39,097 nucleotides of DNA from Gammaproteobacteria bacterium (GTDB lineage: Bacteria; Pseudomonadota; Gammaproteobacteria; Xanthomonadales; Wenzhouxiangellaceae). Where the stretch lies: the NCBI GenBank assembly GCA_021772955.1, contig JAJFKZ010000176.1, positions 1 to 39,097 on the forward strand, in the 5' to 3' direction. Shown in pieces: positions 19,146-27,567 of this stretch (position 1 is the first letter of the stretch; every line of letters starts with the position of its first letter). The notes under the pieces were generated by a model. It had not been told where the DNA came from and searched no databases. It saw nothing but the letters and a program-made list of their open reading frames with translations. The position numbers were made by a program, and so were the translations under genes.

Positions 19146-19178
19146 GTCATGTATTACACTATTATTATAATACATGAC
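19146..19178. promoter_or_regulatory. perfect 11-bp inverted repeat (operator candidate)
   Basis: GTCATGTATTA (19146-19156) and TAATACATGAC (19168-19178) are exact reverse complements separated by 11 bases, so the half-site centres are 22 bases (two turns) apart. It lies between the divergent promoters and contains TATAAT-like sequence on both strands. Confidence 0.65.
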
Positions 19179-19197
19179 ACCCACCTATACCTTCAGA

Positions 19198-19225
19198 ATT
19201 GAGGTTATCGTATTGAGGTTATCAT
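19198..19225. repeat. 14-bp tandem repeat upstream of the late promoter
   Basis: ATTGAGGTTATCGT (19198-19211) is followed at once by ATTGAGGTTATCAT (19212-19225), one mismatch. It ends 7 bases before the -35 box at 19233, a position suited to an activator. Confidence 0.7.
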
Positions 19226-19232
19226 CAAACAT

Positions 19233-19261
19233 TTGACAGCGCATGGATTCTATGATATACT
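19233..19261 (+). promoter_or_regulatory. promoter for the plus-strand virion arm
   Basis: TTGACA (19233-19238), 17 bases, TATACT (19256-19261). It would give a leader of about 270 bases before the first virion gene at 19539. It is the only good plus-strand promoter I see ahead of the structural genes. Confidence 0.83.
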
Positions 19262-19538
19262 ATAGTTAATAGAGGTGTGTGTCAATATAAACACCTTAAA
19301 TGACGATACAAACAAAAGGTGGGTTCCCCCCGTTGGGGGTGCAGAAAAGGGTATATATGGCTGTCACCCATTACAAGAGTAAAATTAGCCCACTTTTAAC
19401 AGAGGTAAATAGTGTTCTTCTACCCCCATCTAACAAGAGTAAGAGGGAAAAGAAGAGAAGGTGCTGTAGTGTACATGCAGCATCTAGTAATTTAAAACAT
19501 AAACCATAATAAGAGAAAATCCTTAAAGGAGAAAACAA
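19262..19538. other. untranslated leader of the virion operon
   Basis: About 270 bases. It contains a hairpin CCCCCC-GTT-GGGGG (about 19327-19340), a repeated ACAAGAGTAA (about 19374 and 19434), and a purine-rich run before the SD AAAGGAG of the first gene. A short basic reading frame lies inside (19357-19509), listed separately. Confidence 0.6.
19357..19509 (+). CDS. possible 50-residue basic peptide in the leader
   Basis: ATG at 19357 with AAAAGGG upstream; an in-frame ATG at 19300 lacks an SD. The product is basic (KSKREKKRR) with no recognisable fold. Composition could simply reflect purine-rich leader DNA, so it is doubtful. Confidence 0.3.
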   Translation: MAVTHYKSKISPLLTEVNSVLLPPSNKSKREKKRRCCSVHAASSNLKHKP

Positions 19539-19817
19539 ATGGGTCTACCAGGAGACATGATAAAAGAAGTAACTCTTTCGCCAGCAAGTGTGGCTGCAAA
19601 TACAAGTGCTGAGGAGGCGTTTACAATGCAGGGACTTCAGTTAAATGATGTCATCCTGAGTGTTATTAAACCAACTGCACAGGCAGGCATCGGAATCGTT
19701 GGTTGGCGCGTATCAGCAGCCAACACCCTTGCAATCACATTTATGAATAGCACGGGACTCGCTGTAGTTCCAACAGCTTCTGAGGTTTACAAGGTTGCAG
19801 TAGCGAGGTTAAGTTAA
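19539..19817 (+). CDS. small beta-rich virion-type protein 1
   Basis: 92 residues, Ala/Val/Thr-rich. The C-terminal half (VGWRVSAANTLAITFMNSTG) reads like a small phage beta-sandwich protein found ahead of terminase genes. Possibly a decoration or minor head protein; not proven. SD AAAGGAG. It ends one base into the next start (TAATGG). Confidence 0.6.
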   Translation: MGLPGDMIKEVTLSPASVAANTSAEEAFTMQGLQLNDVILSVIKPTAQAGIGIVGWRVSAANTLAITFMNSTGLAVVPTASEVYKVAVARLS

Positions 19818-20119
19818 TGGATAGGGGAAACGCCCCAACTCTGACAGTTGGGCGTAAGGCCGTGGCAGTGGCCGGAACGGCTGTACAGGTAGGAAACGTA
19901 CAAATTCCAGATGGTTTTAAAGCCACAGTTAAAGCAGAGTCAAGCAATATAGGACTCATTGAGGTGGGGGGAACTGCAGCAGAAGCACAGGGAGCTACAG
20001 CATACCTTTTAGCAGCCAATGAGAGTATTGAAGTTAAGACAATTAATCTCAATGTTGTTTGGATTGATGCAACAGTGTCAACGGATGGTGTCGAATACAT
20101 TGTGGAACAAGACAGTTAA
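19817..20119 (+). CDS. small beta-rich virion-type protein 2
   Basis: 100 residues with alternating Val/Ala strands and GNVQIPDGFKATVKAES, GGTAAEAQGATAYLLAANESIEV, the look of a compact beta-sandwich head-decoration or fibre-like protein. It overlaps the previous stop by one base. Probably a companion of the preceding protein. Confidence 0.6.
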   Translation: MDRGNAPTLTVGRKAVAVAGTAVQVGNVQIPDGFKATVKAESSNIGLIEVGGTAAEAQGATAYLLAANESIEVKTINLNVVWIDATVSTDGVEYIVEQDS

Positions 20120-20125
20120 AGCAAT

Positions 20126-20150
20126 AGTTTTCCTCTTCATGAGGAAAACT
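20126..20150. promoter_or_regulatory. leader hairpin before the membrane-protein SD
   Basis: AGTTTTCCTC (20126-20135) pairs perfectly with GAGGAAAACT (20141-20150), loop TTCAT. It is followed immediately by TTAAAGGAG and, 7 bases later, the ATG at 20168. This is the plus-strand member of the leader-hairpin set. Confidence 0.7.
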
Positions 20151-20167
20151 TTAAAGGAGACCCTCTA

Positions 20168-20356
20168 ATGAAAGAAAATTTGAAAAAGTTAATGGGTGGA
20201 AGGTACGTGCTTACTATTGTAACTGCTTGTGTATTTGCTTATCTAGCCAGTACGGGCAAGATGCCAGCACAAACTTCAGCAGATATAATCAAGACAGTTA
20301 TTATGTTCTACTTCTTGAAAGGCGCGCATGAAATCACCTCCAAAAAAACCAGCTAG
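20168..20356 (+). CDS. small membrane protein, possible holin
   Basis: 62 residues. One clear membrane helix (about 12-30) and a second hydrophobic segment (about 40-52) joined by a short polar loop, with Lys at both ends. Size and topology suit a class II holin, and it sits two kilobases before the endolysin; no family motif confirms it. It overlaps the terminase small subunit gene by 29 bases. Confidence 0.5.
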   Translation: MKENLKKLMGGRYVLTIVTACVFAYLASTGKMPAQTSADIIKTVIMFYFLKGAHEITSKKTS

Positions 20357-20849
20357 AAAAAGGGTGAAGAAGCCGGTGGGAACTAATCTTACTGGAAAGA
20401 AACCTCGACTCTCTAAAAATGACATTGCAGATGCCTCTACTATGTTACAGAATGGGTACTCCCTGTCAGCCGTTGAGGAGCGTCTGGGGATAACCCCAAC
20501 TCAGCTCAACAACATCAGAGAGAATATGACTGCCATGAAAGCCAGGGCAGACGTTGTAAAGGAGTTTCTAGCAGATTACTGGTACTGCCTAGCAACTACT
20601 GCTATGGGGCATATTACTACTGAAAAGTTGGAGCAAGCAACAGCACACCAACTAACTCAGATTGCTGCCTCTGCTACAGAGAAAGCAAGGGTTTTAGAGG
20701 GAAAACCAACAGAGATTGTAGCTGCTTATGAGGCAGTGGTCAAGAAGTACGTAATAGTTGATGAGAGGGACACCAAAACACTGCCCTCTCCTGAGCAGAT
20801 TATAACAGCAGAATTTGAAAAGGAAATCAAAGATGCCAAATCACACTAA
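20328..20849 (+). CDS. terminase small subunit (putative)
   Basis: 173 residues. A basic tail (1-30), then a helix-turn-helix-like segment (DIADASTMLQNGYSLSAVEERLGITPTQLNNIR, about 31-65, split by Gly), then helices for oligomerisation and an acidic end. Assignment rests on this layout and on its position just before the large subunit. It would recognise packaging DNA. Confidence 0.65.
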   Translation: MKSPPKKPARKRVKKPVGTNLTGKKPRLSKNDIADASTMLQNGYSLSAVEERLGITPTQLNNIRENMTAMKARADVVKEFLADYWYCLATTAMGHITTEKLEQATAHQLTQIAASATEKARVLEGKPTEIVAAYEAVVKKYVIVDERDTKTLPSPEQIITAEFEKEIKDAKSH

Positions 20850-20997
20850 GAAAGAGAAGAAAAAGAACAAGAGTTTAAAAGAGAAACTAAAGGGCTTTCT
20901 TGGGGGTGGTATGGCTGAGGAAGCTGCGGAACAGTTGAGGCTCAAAGAAAAGCGCAGAAAAGACTTTGAGAAAGAGATAGAAAAGGGTAATAAATAG
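20833..20997 (+). CDS. small highly charged protein between terminase genes
   Basis: 54 residues from the ATG at 20833, with AAGGA eight bases upstream; a TTG at 20815 is the alternative. Nearly all Lys/Glu/Arg with a Gly-rich turn; helical. It overlaps both terminase genes. Unrecognised. Confidence 0.5.
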   Translation: MPNHTKKEKKKNKSLKEKLKGFLGGGMAEEAAEQLRLKEKRRKDFEKEIEKGNK

Positions 20998-22370
20998 TGA
21001 AACTAGACATCGTTAAGATGCTGAGAGATATTGGTCTTCCCAGCAATGATGTTCAGGACAGGCTGTTAAAGTCTGAGGCCAGGTTCAAGATATTTAGAGC
21101 TGCAAGGCGTGTTGGTAAGTCCTTCACTGCAGCGGAATCAGTCATGGAGAAAGTACTTACTCCCAATACACGTGGATGGATTGTAGGGCCAACCTACGAT
21201 CTTGCTGAGAAAGAATTCAGGTACATACTCGACTTTCTCCTCAAAATGAATAAAAAGTTTAAATTACCACGACCAATAACAATTAGAGACAACCCTAAAT
21301 CTGGTGAGCTGTATATTGAGACTCCCTGGGGAAGTGAAGTTCACGGTAAGTCTGCCGACAGGCCGTTGAGCCTTGTCGGTGAAGAGAATGATTGGATCAT
21401 ACTCTCAGAGGCGGCACAACACAAAAAAGATACGTGGACAAGGTACTTACGACCAACTCTTTCTACTAGAATGGGTTCTTGCATCATTCCAACAACCCCA
21501 GACGTTCAGGGTTTTTGGTTGTACGAGTTAGAAGAAAAAGTAAAGGAATGGAGAGCTGACGGAGACCTCACTTGGGAAACTTTTACATGTCCGGCGTGGG
21601 AGTGTGGTCACTACAACCCTGAAGAGATAGAAGCAGCGAGAAACGAGCTGCCTGAAGATGCTTTTCGAGAACAGTTTGGAGGAGAGTGGCGTTTTCACAC
21701 AGGACGCGTGTTCAAACCATATTCACCTGAAATTCACCTAATCGACTCTTTTGAGATCCCAAAGTCATGGAAAACACGGGTCGGAATAGATTATGGGTTA
21801 CGGGATGCGACTTGTGCTATCTTTGAAGCGGAGTCACCCAGACAGGACTTTTACTTTTGTGATGAGTACTATGCCAGTGATAAACCGTCTGAAGTCCATA
21901 TTGACCGTGTTAAAAGGCTGGAGAAACCATATAGTATTGTCGCCAGAGTTGCGGATCATCATGCACTTGGTTCTCAGTTAAGAATGGATTGGGCCAGGAT
22001 GGGTCTTTCCACCCTGAAATGTCCTGTTAATATTAAGACAAAGCGCGATAAGCTTATGGCTTTTCTTGAGTTAAAACCAGACAGAATACCAATACACGAA
22101 GAAGCTAGAGGGAACAAAATTCCTGGTGAATACCCTAGAATCTTTATCTTTAGAGATAAGTGTCCAAACCTAGCAAGAGAGGTTCTTTTCTTGCGTTGGA
22201 AAGACAGTGAAAGAAAAGAAGGAAACTATGGTGACGTGGTTGGTGATGACCACGCAGTAGACGCAGCCGAGATGGTTCATTGGTACGCGACAAAGAACAT
22301 GGGGGAGTTTAATCAGAGGAATCGTACCAAGAAGAGAAGAAACCCCGTTAATTCAATGACAGGATACTAA
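20997..22370 (+). CDS. terL: terminase large subunit
   Basis: 457 residues from a GTG with AAGGG nine bases upstream. The ATPase half has a Walker A variant RAARRVGKS (34-42) and Walker B WIILSEA (133-139). The nuclease half has Asp265 in GIDYG, Asp320 in VADHH, and GDDHAVDA (416-423), the RNase H-like acidic triad. It drives DNA packaging through the portal and cuts concatemers. The length is normal for short-tailed phages. Confidence 0.93.
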   Translation: MKLDIVKMLRDIGLPSNDVQDRLLKSEARFKIFRAARRVGKSFTAAESVMEKVLTPNTRGWIVGPTYDLAEKEFRYILDFLLKMNKKFKLPRPITIRDNPKSGELYIETPWGSEVHGKSADRPLSLVGEENDWIILSEAAQHKKDTWTRYLRPTLSTRMGSCIIPTTPDVQGFWLYELEEKVKEWRADGDLTWETFTCPAWECGHYNPEEIEAARNELPEDAFREQFGGEWRFHTGRVFKPYSPEIHLIDSFEIPKSWKTRVGIDYGLRDATCAIFEAESPRQDFYFCDEYYASDKPSEVHIDRVKRLEKPYSIVARVADHHALGSQLRMDWARMGLSTLKCPVNIKTKRDKLMAFLELKPDRIPIHEEARGNKIPGEYPRIFIFRDKCPNLAREVLFLRWKDSERKEGNYGDVVGDDHAVDAAEMVHWYATKNMGEFNQRNRTKKRRNPVNSMTGY

Positions 22371-22372
22371 AT

Positions 22373-22885
22373 ATGTTAGATTTTAACCCAGCATTTGAAC
22401 AAATGATAGTGAGTGAAGGTGGTTATACTCTTCACGAAGTACCAGGAGATCGTGGGGGACAGACCTACGCAGGAATATCTCGAAAGTTTCATCCAGACTG
22501 GGAAGGCTGGAAGCTCATTGATGAAGAGAACTTATCTTCTGACACCTTAAAACGTCTTGTAAAAGAGTTTTATAAAGAAACGTACTGGGTAAAAATTGGT
22601 GCTAATAAGATGAGACACCAAATTGTGGCACAAATTATCTTCGATTTTTCTGTCAATGCAGGCAAAAGAACGGCTATTAAGTTGGCCCAACGCATTGTTG
22701 GTACAACGCCAGACGGATTAGTAGGGCCAAAGACAATAAATAAAATAAATGGCATTAACCCAGGCTTATTTATCAGAGACTATACGATTGCAAAAGTTGA
22801 AAGATATGCTTATATATGCAATAAAGACCAAACTCAGTGTAAGTTTTTACTCGGGTGGTTGAACAGAACTTTAAGGATAAAGTAG
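22373..22885 (+). CDS. endolysin, GH108-type N-acetylmuramidase
   Basis: 170 residues. SEGGYTLHEVPGDRGGQTYAGI (14-35, catalytic Glu15) is the hallmark of glycoside hydrolase family 108, and the C-terminal half (DFSVNAGKRTAIKLAQR...DGLVGPKT) is the matching peptidoglycan-binding type 3 domain. No signal peptide is seen, so it needs a holin. Its place between terminase and portal is unusual. Confidence 0.92.
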   Translation: MLDFNPAFEQMIVSEGGYTLHEVPGDRGGQTYAGISRKFHPDWEGWKLIDEENLSSDTLKRLVKEFYKETYWVKIGANKMRHQIVAQIIFDFSVNAGKRTAIKLAQRIVGTTPDGLVGPKTINKINGINPGLFIRDYTIAKVERYAYICNKDQTQCKFLLGWLNRTLRIK

Positions 22886-22939
22886 GTACTATACAAGTTA
22901 TAAACTTTTTACTTCTGGTAAGTTAAGTTAAGGGACAAC

Positions 22940-24658
22940 ATGGCTATAAATGAAGAAACAAACCAAAAGGAAGTTGCGGAATTCGTTTCAGAGACTTTTA
23001 ACTCTTGGAAGGAACAACGCAGTCCAAAGGAACAGGTCTGGACTGACTGTGTGAACAACTATCTTACTTACGTTGATGAAAGTAAGTATGAGAATTGGCC
23101 TTGGAGGTCTAAGGTTTGTGATACATTCAGCCAAGAGATTGGCGACATCATCACTTCTTCTCTAAAGAATTCTTTGTTTCCAATAGGTGAAAACATATTT
23201 GAGATTGAGGATGCGAACAAAGAGAAAGACATTACTAATGCTATTGAAATGTCTAATTACTACTCGAAACAACTGAAGAAGTCTAGATACGTTGAAAAGA
23301 TGCGTCCTTTTCTAAAACAACTAGCAGTCACAGGGAACTCGGCGGCAATTACGCCCTGGGTTCACAAGAAGAGACCTCGCAAGACCAGACGTAAAGGAAA
23401 GATAATCACGTTAAATGAGACAATATATGACAACTTTACTTTTGACACAATTGATATGTTTGACTGTGTAGTTGATCCACACAGTCCTTATGATCCTGTT
23501 ACTTCTATTTTTATGTATAAAAGAGTTGTCCACTTGAACACTTTAAAGTCTGCACCAGAAGGAACCTACTCAAATCTCAATGAATTATCTGAGGATGGAG
23601 TCTCACAAGATCAAAGTTCAACACACAAGGCTCAGAGAGCCGCCATTTTTGGACTAGATCTTGATGAAGCAGTATCATCAAGTAAAAAAGGCGTGGAACT
23701 TATTTTTGCGTTTGGTGATTTTAATATAGGCGGAAAAGAATACCTCGATTATATGATCGTAGTTGGAAATGACAATGTTCTGCTAAGATTTGAAGAGAAC
23801 CCTTACTGGGGTGGAAAACCAGTTACTTTTGCCACTTATGATGATCTTTGGTTTAGCGGGTATGGAAAAGGCCCATTAGAACCCGTTCTTGGTGTTCAAG
23901 AACTAATTAATACATTCTCTAATCAGAAAGCAGATATTCTCAACATGATTATCATGGGTACTTTTGCCTATGTAGAGGATGGCATCATTGATCCAGATGA
24001 CTTATTTATGCAGCCTGGTGGTGGTATTCCAGTCGGAGACATTGACAATATAAGACCACTACATCCAAATACAAATGTGGCTCTTACTTTCCAAGAGATT
24101 TCTGAATACAGAGAGGGAGGCGACAGAAGTACTGGATTAAGTGACTTTGAAAGAGGGCAGTTTCCTGGTGGAAGAAAATCTGCAAGGGAGGCAAGCATAA
24201 TTAAGGCTGGTTCATCCAACAGATTTAATGATATTATTAAACATGTTGGTGGAAGAGCAGTGTCACACACACTGCGATTTTTTCTTGAATCCTTGAAACA
24301 GTTTAAATATGGTAGTGGGGAAATTGATGACAAAATACTAGAAGGTGAATACGACTTAAAGTATCTCGGAGCCGAAACAAGCATCAACAATGCAGAGCTC
24401 CTTGAGAGGCTTCAAGTCCTTAATCAAATGATGCAACAGAATAAAGAAATCACTCTTGCTATCGATGAAGCAGAATTTGCTAAAGAAGCTGTTAAAGCTA
24501 TTGGCATCAAGAACCCTAAACTTGCAAGAACCAGGGAACAGATTGAAATCAAACGTGAGCAAGACCAGGCATTAGCAGAAGCACAGATTGCTGCATCTCA
24601 GCAAGAACAGGCACTACTTAAAGCAAGAGGAGGCGCAGAAGGTGCTGAACAGGTTTAA
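22940..24658 (+). CDS. portal protein
   Basis: 572 residues, the size of podovirus portals. It is the expected gene between terminase and scaffold. Features include an aromatic N-terminal region (NWPWRSKVCDTFSQEIGDII), a long central domain, DRSTGLSDFERGQFPGGRKSAREA (gate/crown region), and a Gln/Ala-rich C-terminal helix (LAEAQIAASQQEQALLKARGG) typical of the portal barrel. Forms the ring through which DNA enters. Confidence 0.88.
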   Translation: MAINEETNQKEVAEFVSETFNSWKEQRSPKEQVWTDCVNNYLTYVDESKYENWPWRSKVCDTFSQEIGDIITSSLKNSLFPIGENIFEIEDANKEKDITNAIEMSNYYSKQLKKSRYVEKMRPFLKQLAVTGNSAAITPWVHKKRPRKTRRKGKIITLNETIYDNFTFDTIDMFDCVVDPHSPYDPVTSIFMYKRVVHLNTLKSAPEGTYSNLNELSEDGVSQDQSSTHKAQRAAIFGLDLDEAVSSSKKGVELIFAFGDFNIGGKEYLDYMIVVGNDNVLLRFEENPYWGGKPVTFATYDDLWFSGYGKGPLEPVLGVQELINTFSNQKADILNMIIMGTFAYVEDGIIDPDDLFMQPGGGIPVGDIDNIRPLHPNTNVALTFQEISEYREGGDRSTGLSDFERGQFPGGRKSAREASIIKAGSSNRFNDIIKHVGGRAVSHTLRFFLESLKQFKYGSGEIDDKILEGEYDLKYLGAETSINNAELLERLQVLNQMMQQNKEITLAIDEAEFAKEAVKAIGIKNPKLARTREQIEIKREQDQALAEAQIAASQQEQALLKARGGAEGAEQV

Positions 24659-24974
24659 AGACTTCTTTAAGACTGACAGGGTTGAGATAAAGACTGTACT
24701 GACTCCTCTCCCCAGTAAGTTCGAGGATAATAAAGTAGAAATACTTGCCAAAGGAAGTAAATCTCACTTTTGGACTGTATTAAAGCAATACATAGACAGT
24801 TCTCTGCGTCTTGAGGTTTTATTAGCTGTAAAAGACGAGAAAAAATTCATGTATATGAAAGGTTACATGAAAGCATTAACAGACATCAAACTGCAGGTTC
24901 AGATAGCAGTAAAAAGACAAAAAGTGATAGACGACAAAGAATCTAAGAAAACCATAGCCGCTCAACAGAATTGA
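24642..24974 (+). CDS. hypothetical protein between portal and scaffold
   Basis: 110 residues from a GTG with GAGGAGG eight bases upstream, inside the portal gene; the longer ATG start at 24588 has no SD. Basic, helical. Small proteins here occur in several podoviruses, but no function is known. Confidence 0.5.
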   Translation: MLNRFKDFFKTDRVEIKTVLTPLPSKFEDNKVEILAKGSKSHFWTVLKQYIDSSLRLEVLLAVKDEKKFMYMKGYMKALTDIKLQVQIAVKRQKVIDDKESKKTIAAQQN

Positions 24975-24994
24975 GCGATAACTAAGAGGGTAAT

Positions 24995-25918
24995 ATGCCA
25001 GAAGAAAGACTAGCAAAAATTAGTAGACAAATGGTTCAAGACACAAAACCGGACACAGGTGAAACTCAAGCACCATTGGAAGAACATGCTCCTGGTGTTT
25101 TAGAACTTACCACAGCCGACATTGTTCGTCCAGAAGGAAATTTATCAATCACCTCCCCTGATGTTGAATTAGGACAAGAGGCCGGTGAGAATCCGGAAGC
25201 ATCCCCTGGGGTAGAAGCGAAGACAGACAAGGATGTAAACACCCCTGAGAAATTTAAGGGCAAGTCGCTAGAAGAGGTCTTAAAATCTTATACTGAGTTA
25301 GAGAAGTTTGCAACTACTGTTTCTCAGGAGAATGTAAGCCTCAAACAATCATCTACGGATAATAAAGAAGCCCCTGCACAGGATAAGCCTATTGAATTGC
25401 CGGAAGGGATTGAAGATTTAATGTTCTCTAATCCGAAAGAAGCGGTTAAGCAAATAGCCGAAGCAGTGAGCAACAATTCAAAGAAGAATCTGAGTGAGAC
25501 TCAGAAGAAAACTGCTGATAAAGAAGACCAGGATAAAACAATTGAATGGCTCCGAAAGGAGCATAAAGACATTGTGAGTGACCCAAAACTTGCTCGTATC
25601 CTCGATGGTCTTGCCATGACTGCTGAAGGGAACACTTATATGGAGAAGTACGCTGAAGCTGTAACGGCTTTTTCTTCAATGGCGAATGACTTCAAAACAG
25701 TTGTCACCCAAGAGGTTAAGGAAAAGGAGAGTGTTATGACAGAAATGAAAGAAGGGGCTTCTCTCCCTAGCGGGAGCAGCTCAAACGCAAAAGGCGGTAA
25801 GATTTACAAACAAAGTGAGGTTGATGCCTTGATTCTAACTAACCCAATGGGTTATGAAAGTATTAAAGCAGATTACACCAAAGCTATGAATGAAAATCGA
25901 GTCCGTCGAGACTTGTAA
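24995..25918 (+). CDS. scaffolding protein
   Basis: 307 residues, very acidic and Gln/Glu/Lys-rich, with low-complexity N-terminal third, coiled-coil-like middle (EEVLKSYTELEKFATTVSQ...) and a basic C-terminal tip, the classic layout of capsid scaffolds. It lies directly before the major capsid gene. Confidence 0.85.
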   Translation: MPEERLAKISRQMVQDTKPDTGETQAPLEEHAPGVLELTTADIVRPEGNLSITSPDVELGQEAGENPEASPGVEAKTDKDVNTPEKFKGKSLEEVLKSYTELEKFATTVSQENVSLKQSSTDNKEAPAQDKPIELPEGIEDLMFSNPKEAVKQIAEAVSNNSKKNLSETQKKTADKEDQDKTIEWLRKEHKDIVSDPKLARILDGLAMTAEGNTYMEKYAEAVTAFSSMANDFKTVVTQEVKEKESVMTEMKEGASLPSGSSSNAKGGKIYKQSEVDALILTNPMGYESIKADYTKAMNENRVRRDL

Positions 25919-25944
25919 TTTAAAACTTTAAGGGGAAATAAACT

Positions 25945-26844
25945 ATGGCCAATATGACCGTAACAACGGGCGCGAAATTTGTTCCTGAAGAGTGGTTGCC
26001 GGAAGTACGAGCATTCCTAAAGGCAAAACTCGTCCTGGGAAGTCGTGTCAAACTTATCAATTTTAGAGGGTCTGGGGATACTATTCATATTCCTGATGTT
26101 TCGGCACTTAGCACCAATGACAAGGCTGCTAGTACTGACGTGACCTTCCAAGCACCAACCGAGACAGAATTTACAATGGCGATCACCAAGCACAAAGAGA
26201 GTTCCTTCCTTATCGAAGATATTCTTAAAGTGCAGAGTGCTTACGACCTCCGCAGAGAGTACACCATGTCTGCTGGTTATGCCATTGGAAAACAAATGGA
26301 TGACGACATCTGGGCATTGGTAAATGCTAGTTTTGCAGCCGGTAATAAAGTTATTGGTGGAGATGGAACTACTCAATGGGATCCTACTGCCAATACAAAT
26401 ACCGGTAATGGCACAGATCTTACTGATGCTGGTATTCGTAAAATGATCGAAACTTTGGATGCAGCCGATGTTCCACAGGAAGGGCGGGTACTTGCTATTC
26501 ATCCTTCTCAGAAGAATGTCTTGCTTGGTCTTTCTCGTTTCACTGAGTTTCAACTCTATGGAACTGCAGGGCCAATTCATACCGGTACTTTTGGTGAGAT
26601 TTATGGGGTGGAAGTGATTGTTACTTCTCAGTCCCCATCCGTCAATGCAACTGATGCCAGCACTCCTTACCGAGTGGGGTTAATGTTTCAAAGAAATGCT
26701 TTGGTTCTTGCGAAACAATTAGACCCACGGGTTCAGGGTGATTACTTCCTTGAGAAGTTGGCGTGGGGTGTTGTGATTGACAGCATCTATAATACTGCAA
26801 TCTTTCGTCAGAATCATGCAATTGGGTTCTATACACCAGCATAA
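25945..26844 (+). CDS. major capsid protein (HK97 fold)
   Basis: 299 residues. Its position after the scaffold, its length, an N-arm, a long spine-helix-like segment (about 95-125) and a C-terminal AWGVVIDSIYNTAIFRQNHAIGF end match podovirus HK97-fold capsid proteins. SD AAGGGG. It is followed by a GC-rich hairpin at 26868-26884. Confidence 0.88.
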   Translation: MANMTVTTGAKFVPEEWLPEVRAFLKAKLVLGSRVKLINFRGSGDTIHIPDVSALSTNDKAASTDVTFQAPTETEFTMAITKHKESSFLIEDILKVQSAYDLRREYTMSAGYAIGKQMDDDIWALVNASFAAGNKVIGGDGTTQWDPTANTNTGNGTDLTDAGIRKMIETLDAADVPQEGRVLAIHPSQKNVLLGLSRFTEFQLYGTAGPIHTGTFGEIYGVEVIVTSQSPSVNATDASTPYRVGLMFQRNALVLAKQLDPRVQGDYFLEKLAWGVVIDSIYNTAIFRQNHAIGFYTPA

Positions 26845-26867
26845 GCTGAGTGTATTTAAAGTCCTGT

Positions 26868-26884
26868 GGGGGGTTTATCCCCCC
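26868..26884 (+). terminator. terminator-like hairpin after the capsid gene
   Basis: GGGGGG (26868-26873) and CCCCCC (26879-26884) with loop TTTAT. There is no U-run, so it is probably a processing site, a 3' stabiliser for the capsid message, or a partial terminator that lowers expression of downstream tail genes. Confidence 0.55.
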
Positions 26885-26920
26885 TATAGGCGAGTTTACT
26901 AAGTGATGGAGATTTAATTA

Positions 26921-27565
26921 ATGGCAATTACAAGAGATGCACTTATCACACAAGCCCTGCGGGTGGTTGGAGACACAGCTCTTACTTCTAGAGGAGAGGA
27001 ATGGATCAACAACCTTCTCTACGAAATAGAAAGTCTGGGTTTCTGGAAGTTTCTTTCCACTACTAGTACACAAGCCACTTCCAACTTGGTGAACTCTTAT
27101 GCTGAACCTGCAACTTACAGCAAGGGCATGACTATTCATATCACTGACACAGAAGTTCTAGAACAAGTGTCATACAAAACTATTTTAGAAATGAGAAAGT
27201 TATCTGAAACAGGAAGCCCCCGATTTTTTGCCATGCACGGTGGAAATATTGAAGTTTATCCAACACCAGTGACAGGAACTCTTCCCACTCTTCAGCTAGA
27301 TTTTTATAAAAATATTACTGTGTTCACAGTTGATGCTGATGTTGAAACTACTACTGGTATTCCAGAAAAATGGCATAGGTATCTACATGATGGCCTTATC
27401 TCTGAGGGATTTCAATATGTAAATGACCAACGTGAACTCTCACAGAGACAGCGTTGGGAGCAAGATCTTATCATCATGGCCCGTGAAAACGCTGACTATA
27501 CTAAATTTCAAGAAAATAAGTTTGACAAAGACAGTTTAATTAGTAGACCAGAAGCAGGGAGTTAA
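26921..27565 (+). CDS. head-tail adaptor (tail tube A-like)
   Basis: 214 residues with an all-helical N-terminus (ITRDALITQALRVVGDTALTSRGEEWINNLL), a beta middle (GGNIEVYPTP) and IPEKWHRYLHDGLISEGFQYVND, the layout of T7 gp11/P22 gp4-type adaptors. It would bind under the portal. Confidence 0.75.
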   Translation: MAITRDALITQALRVVGDTALTSRGEEWINNLLYEIESLGFWKFLSTTSTQATSNLVNSYAEPATYSKGMTIHITDTEVLEQVSYKTILEMRKLSETGSPRFFAMHGGNIEVYPTPVTGTLPTLQLDFYKNITVFTVDADVETTTGIPEKWHRYLHDGLISEGFQYVNDQRELSQRQRWEQDLIIMARENADYTKFQENKFDKDSLISRPEAGS

Positions 27566-27567
27566 AT

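Noticed and set aside
26868-26884. Definite Rho-independent terminator after the capsid gene
   Set aside because: The stem is strong but no U-run follows and essential tail genes lie downstream without another promoter; listed as terminator-like only.
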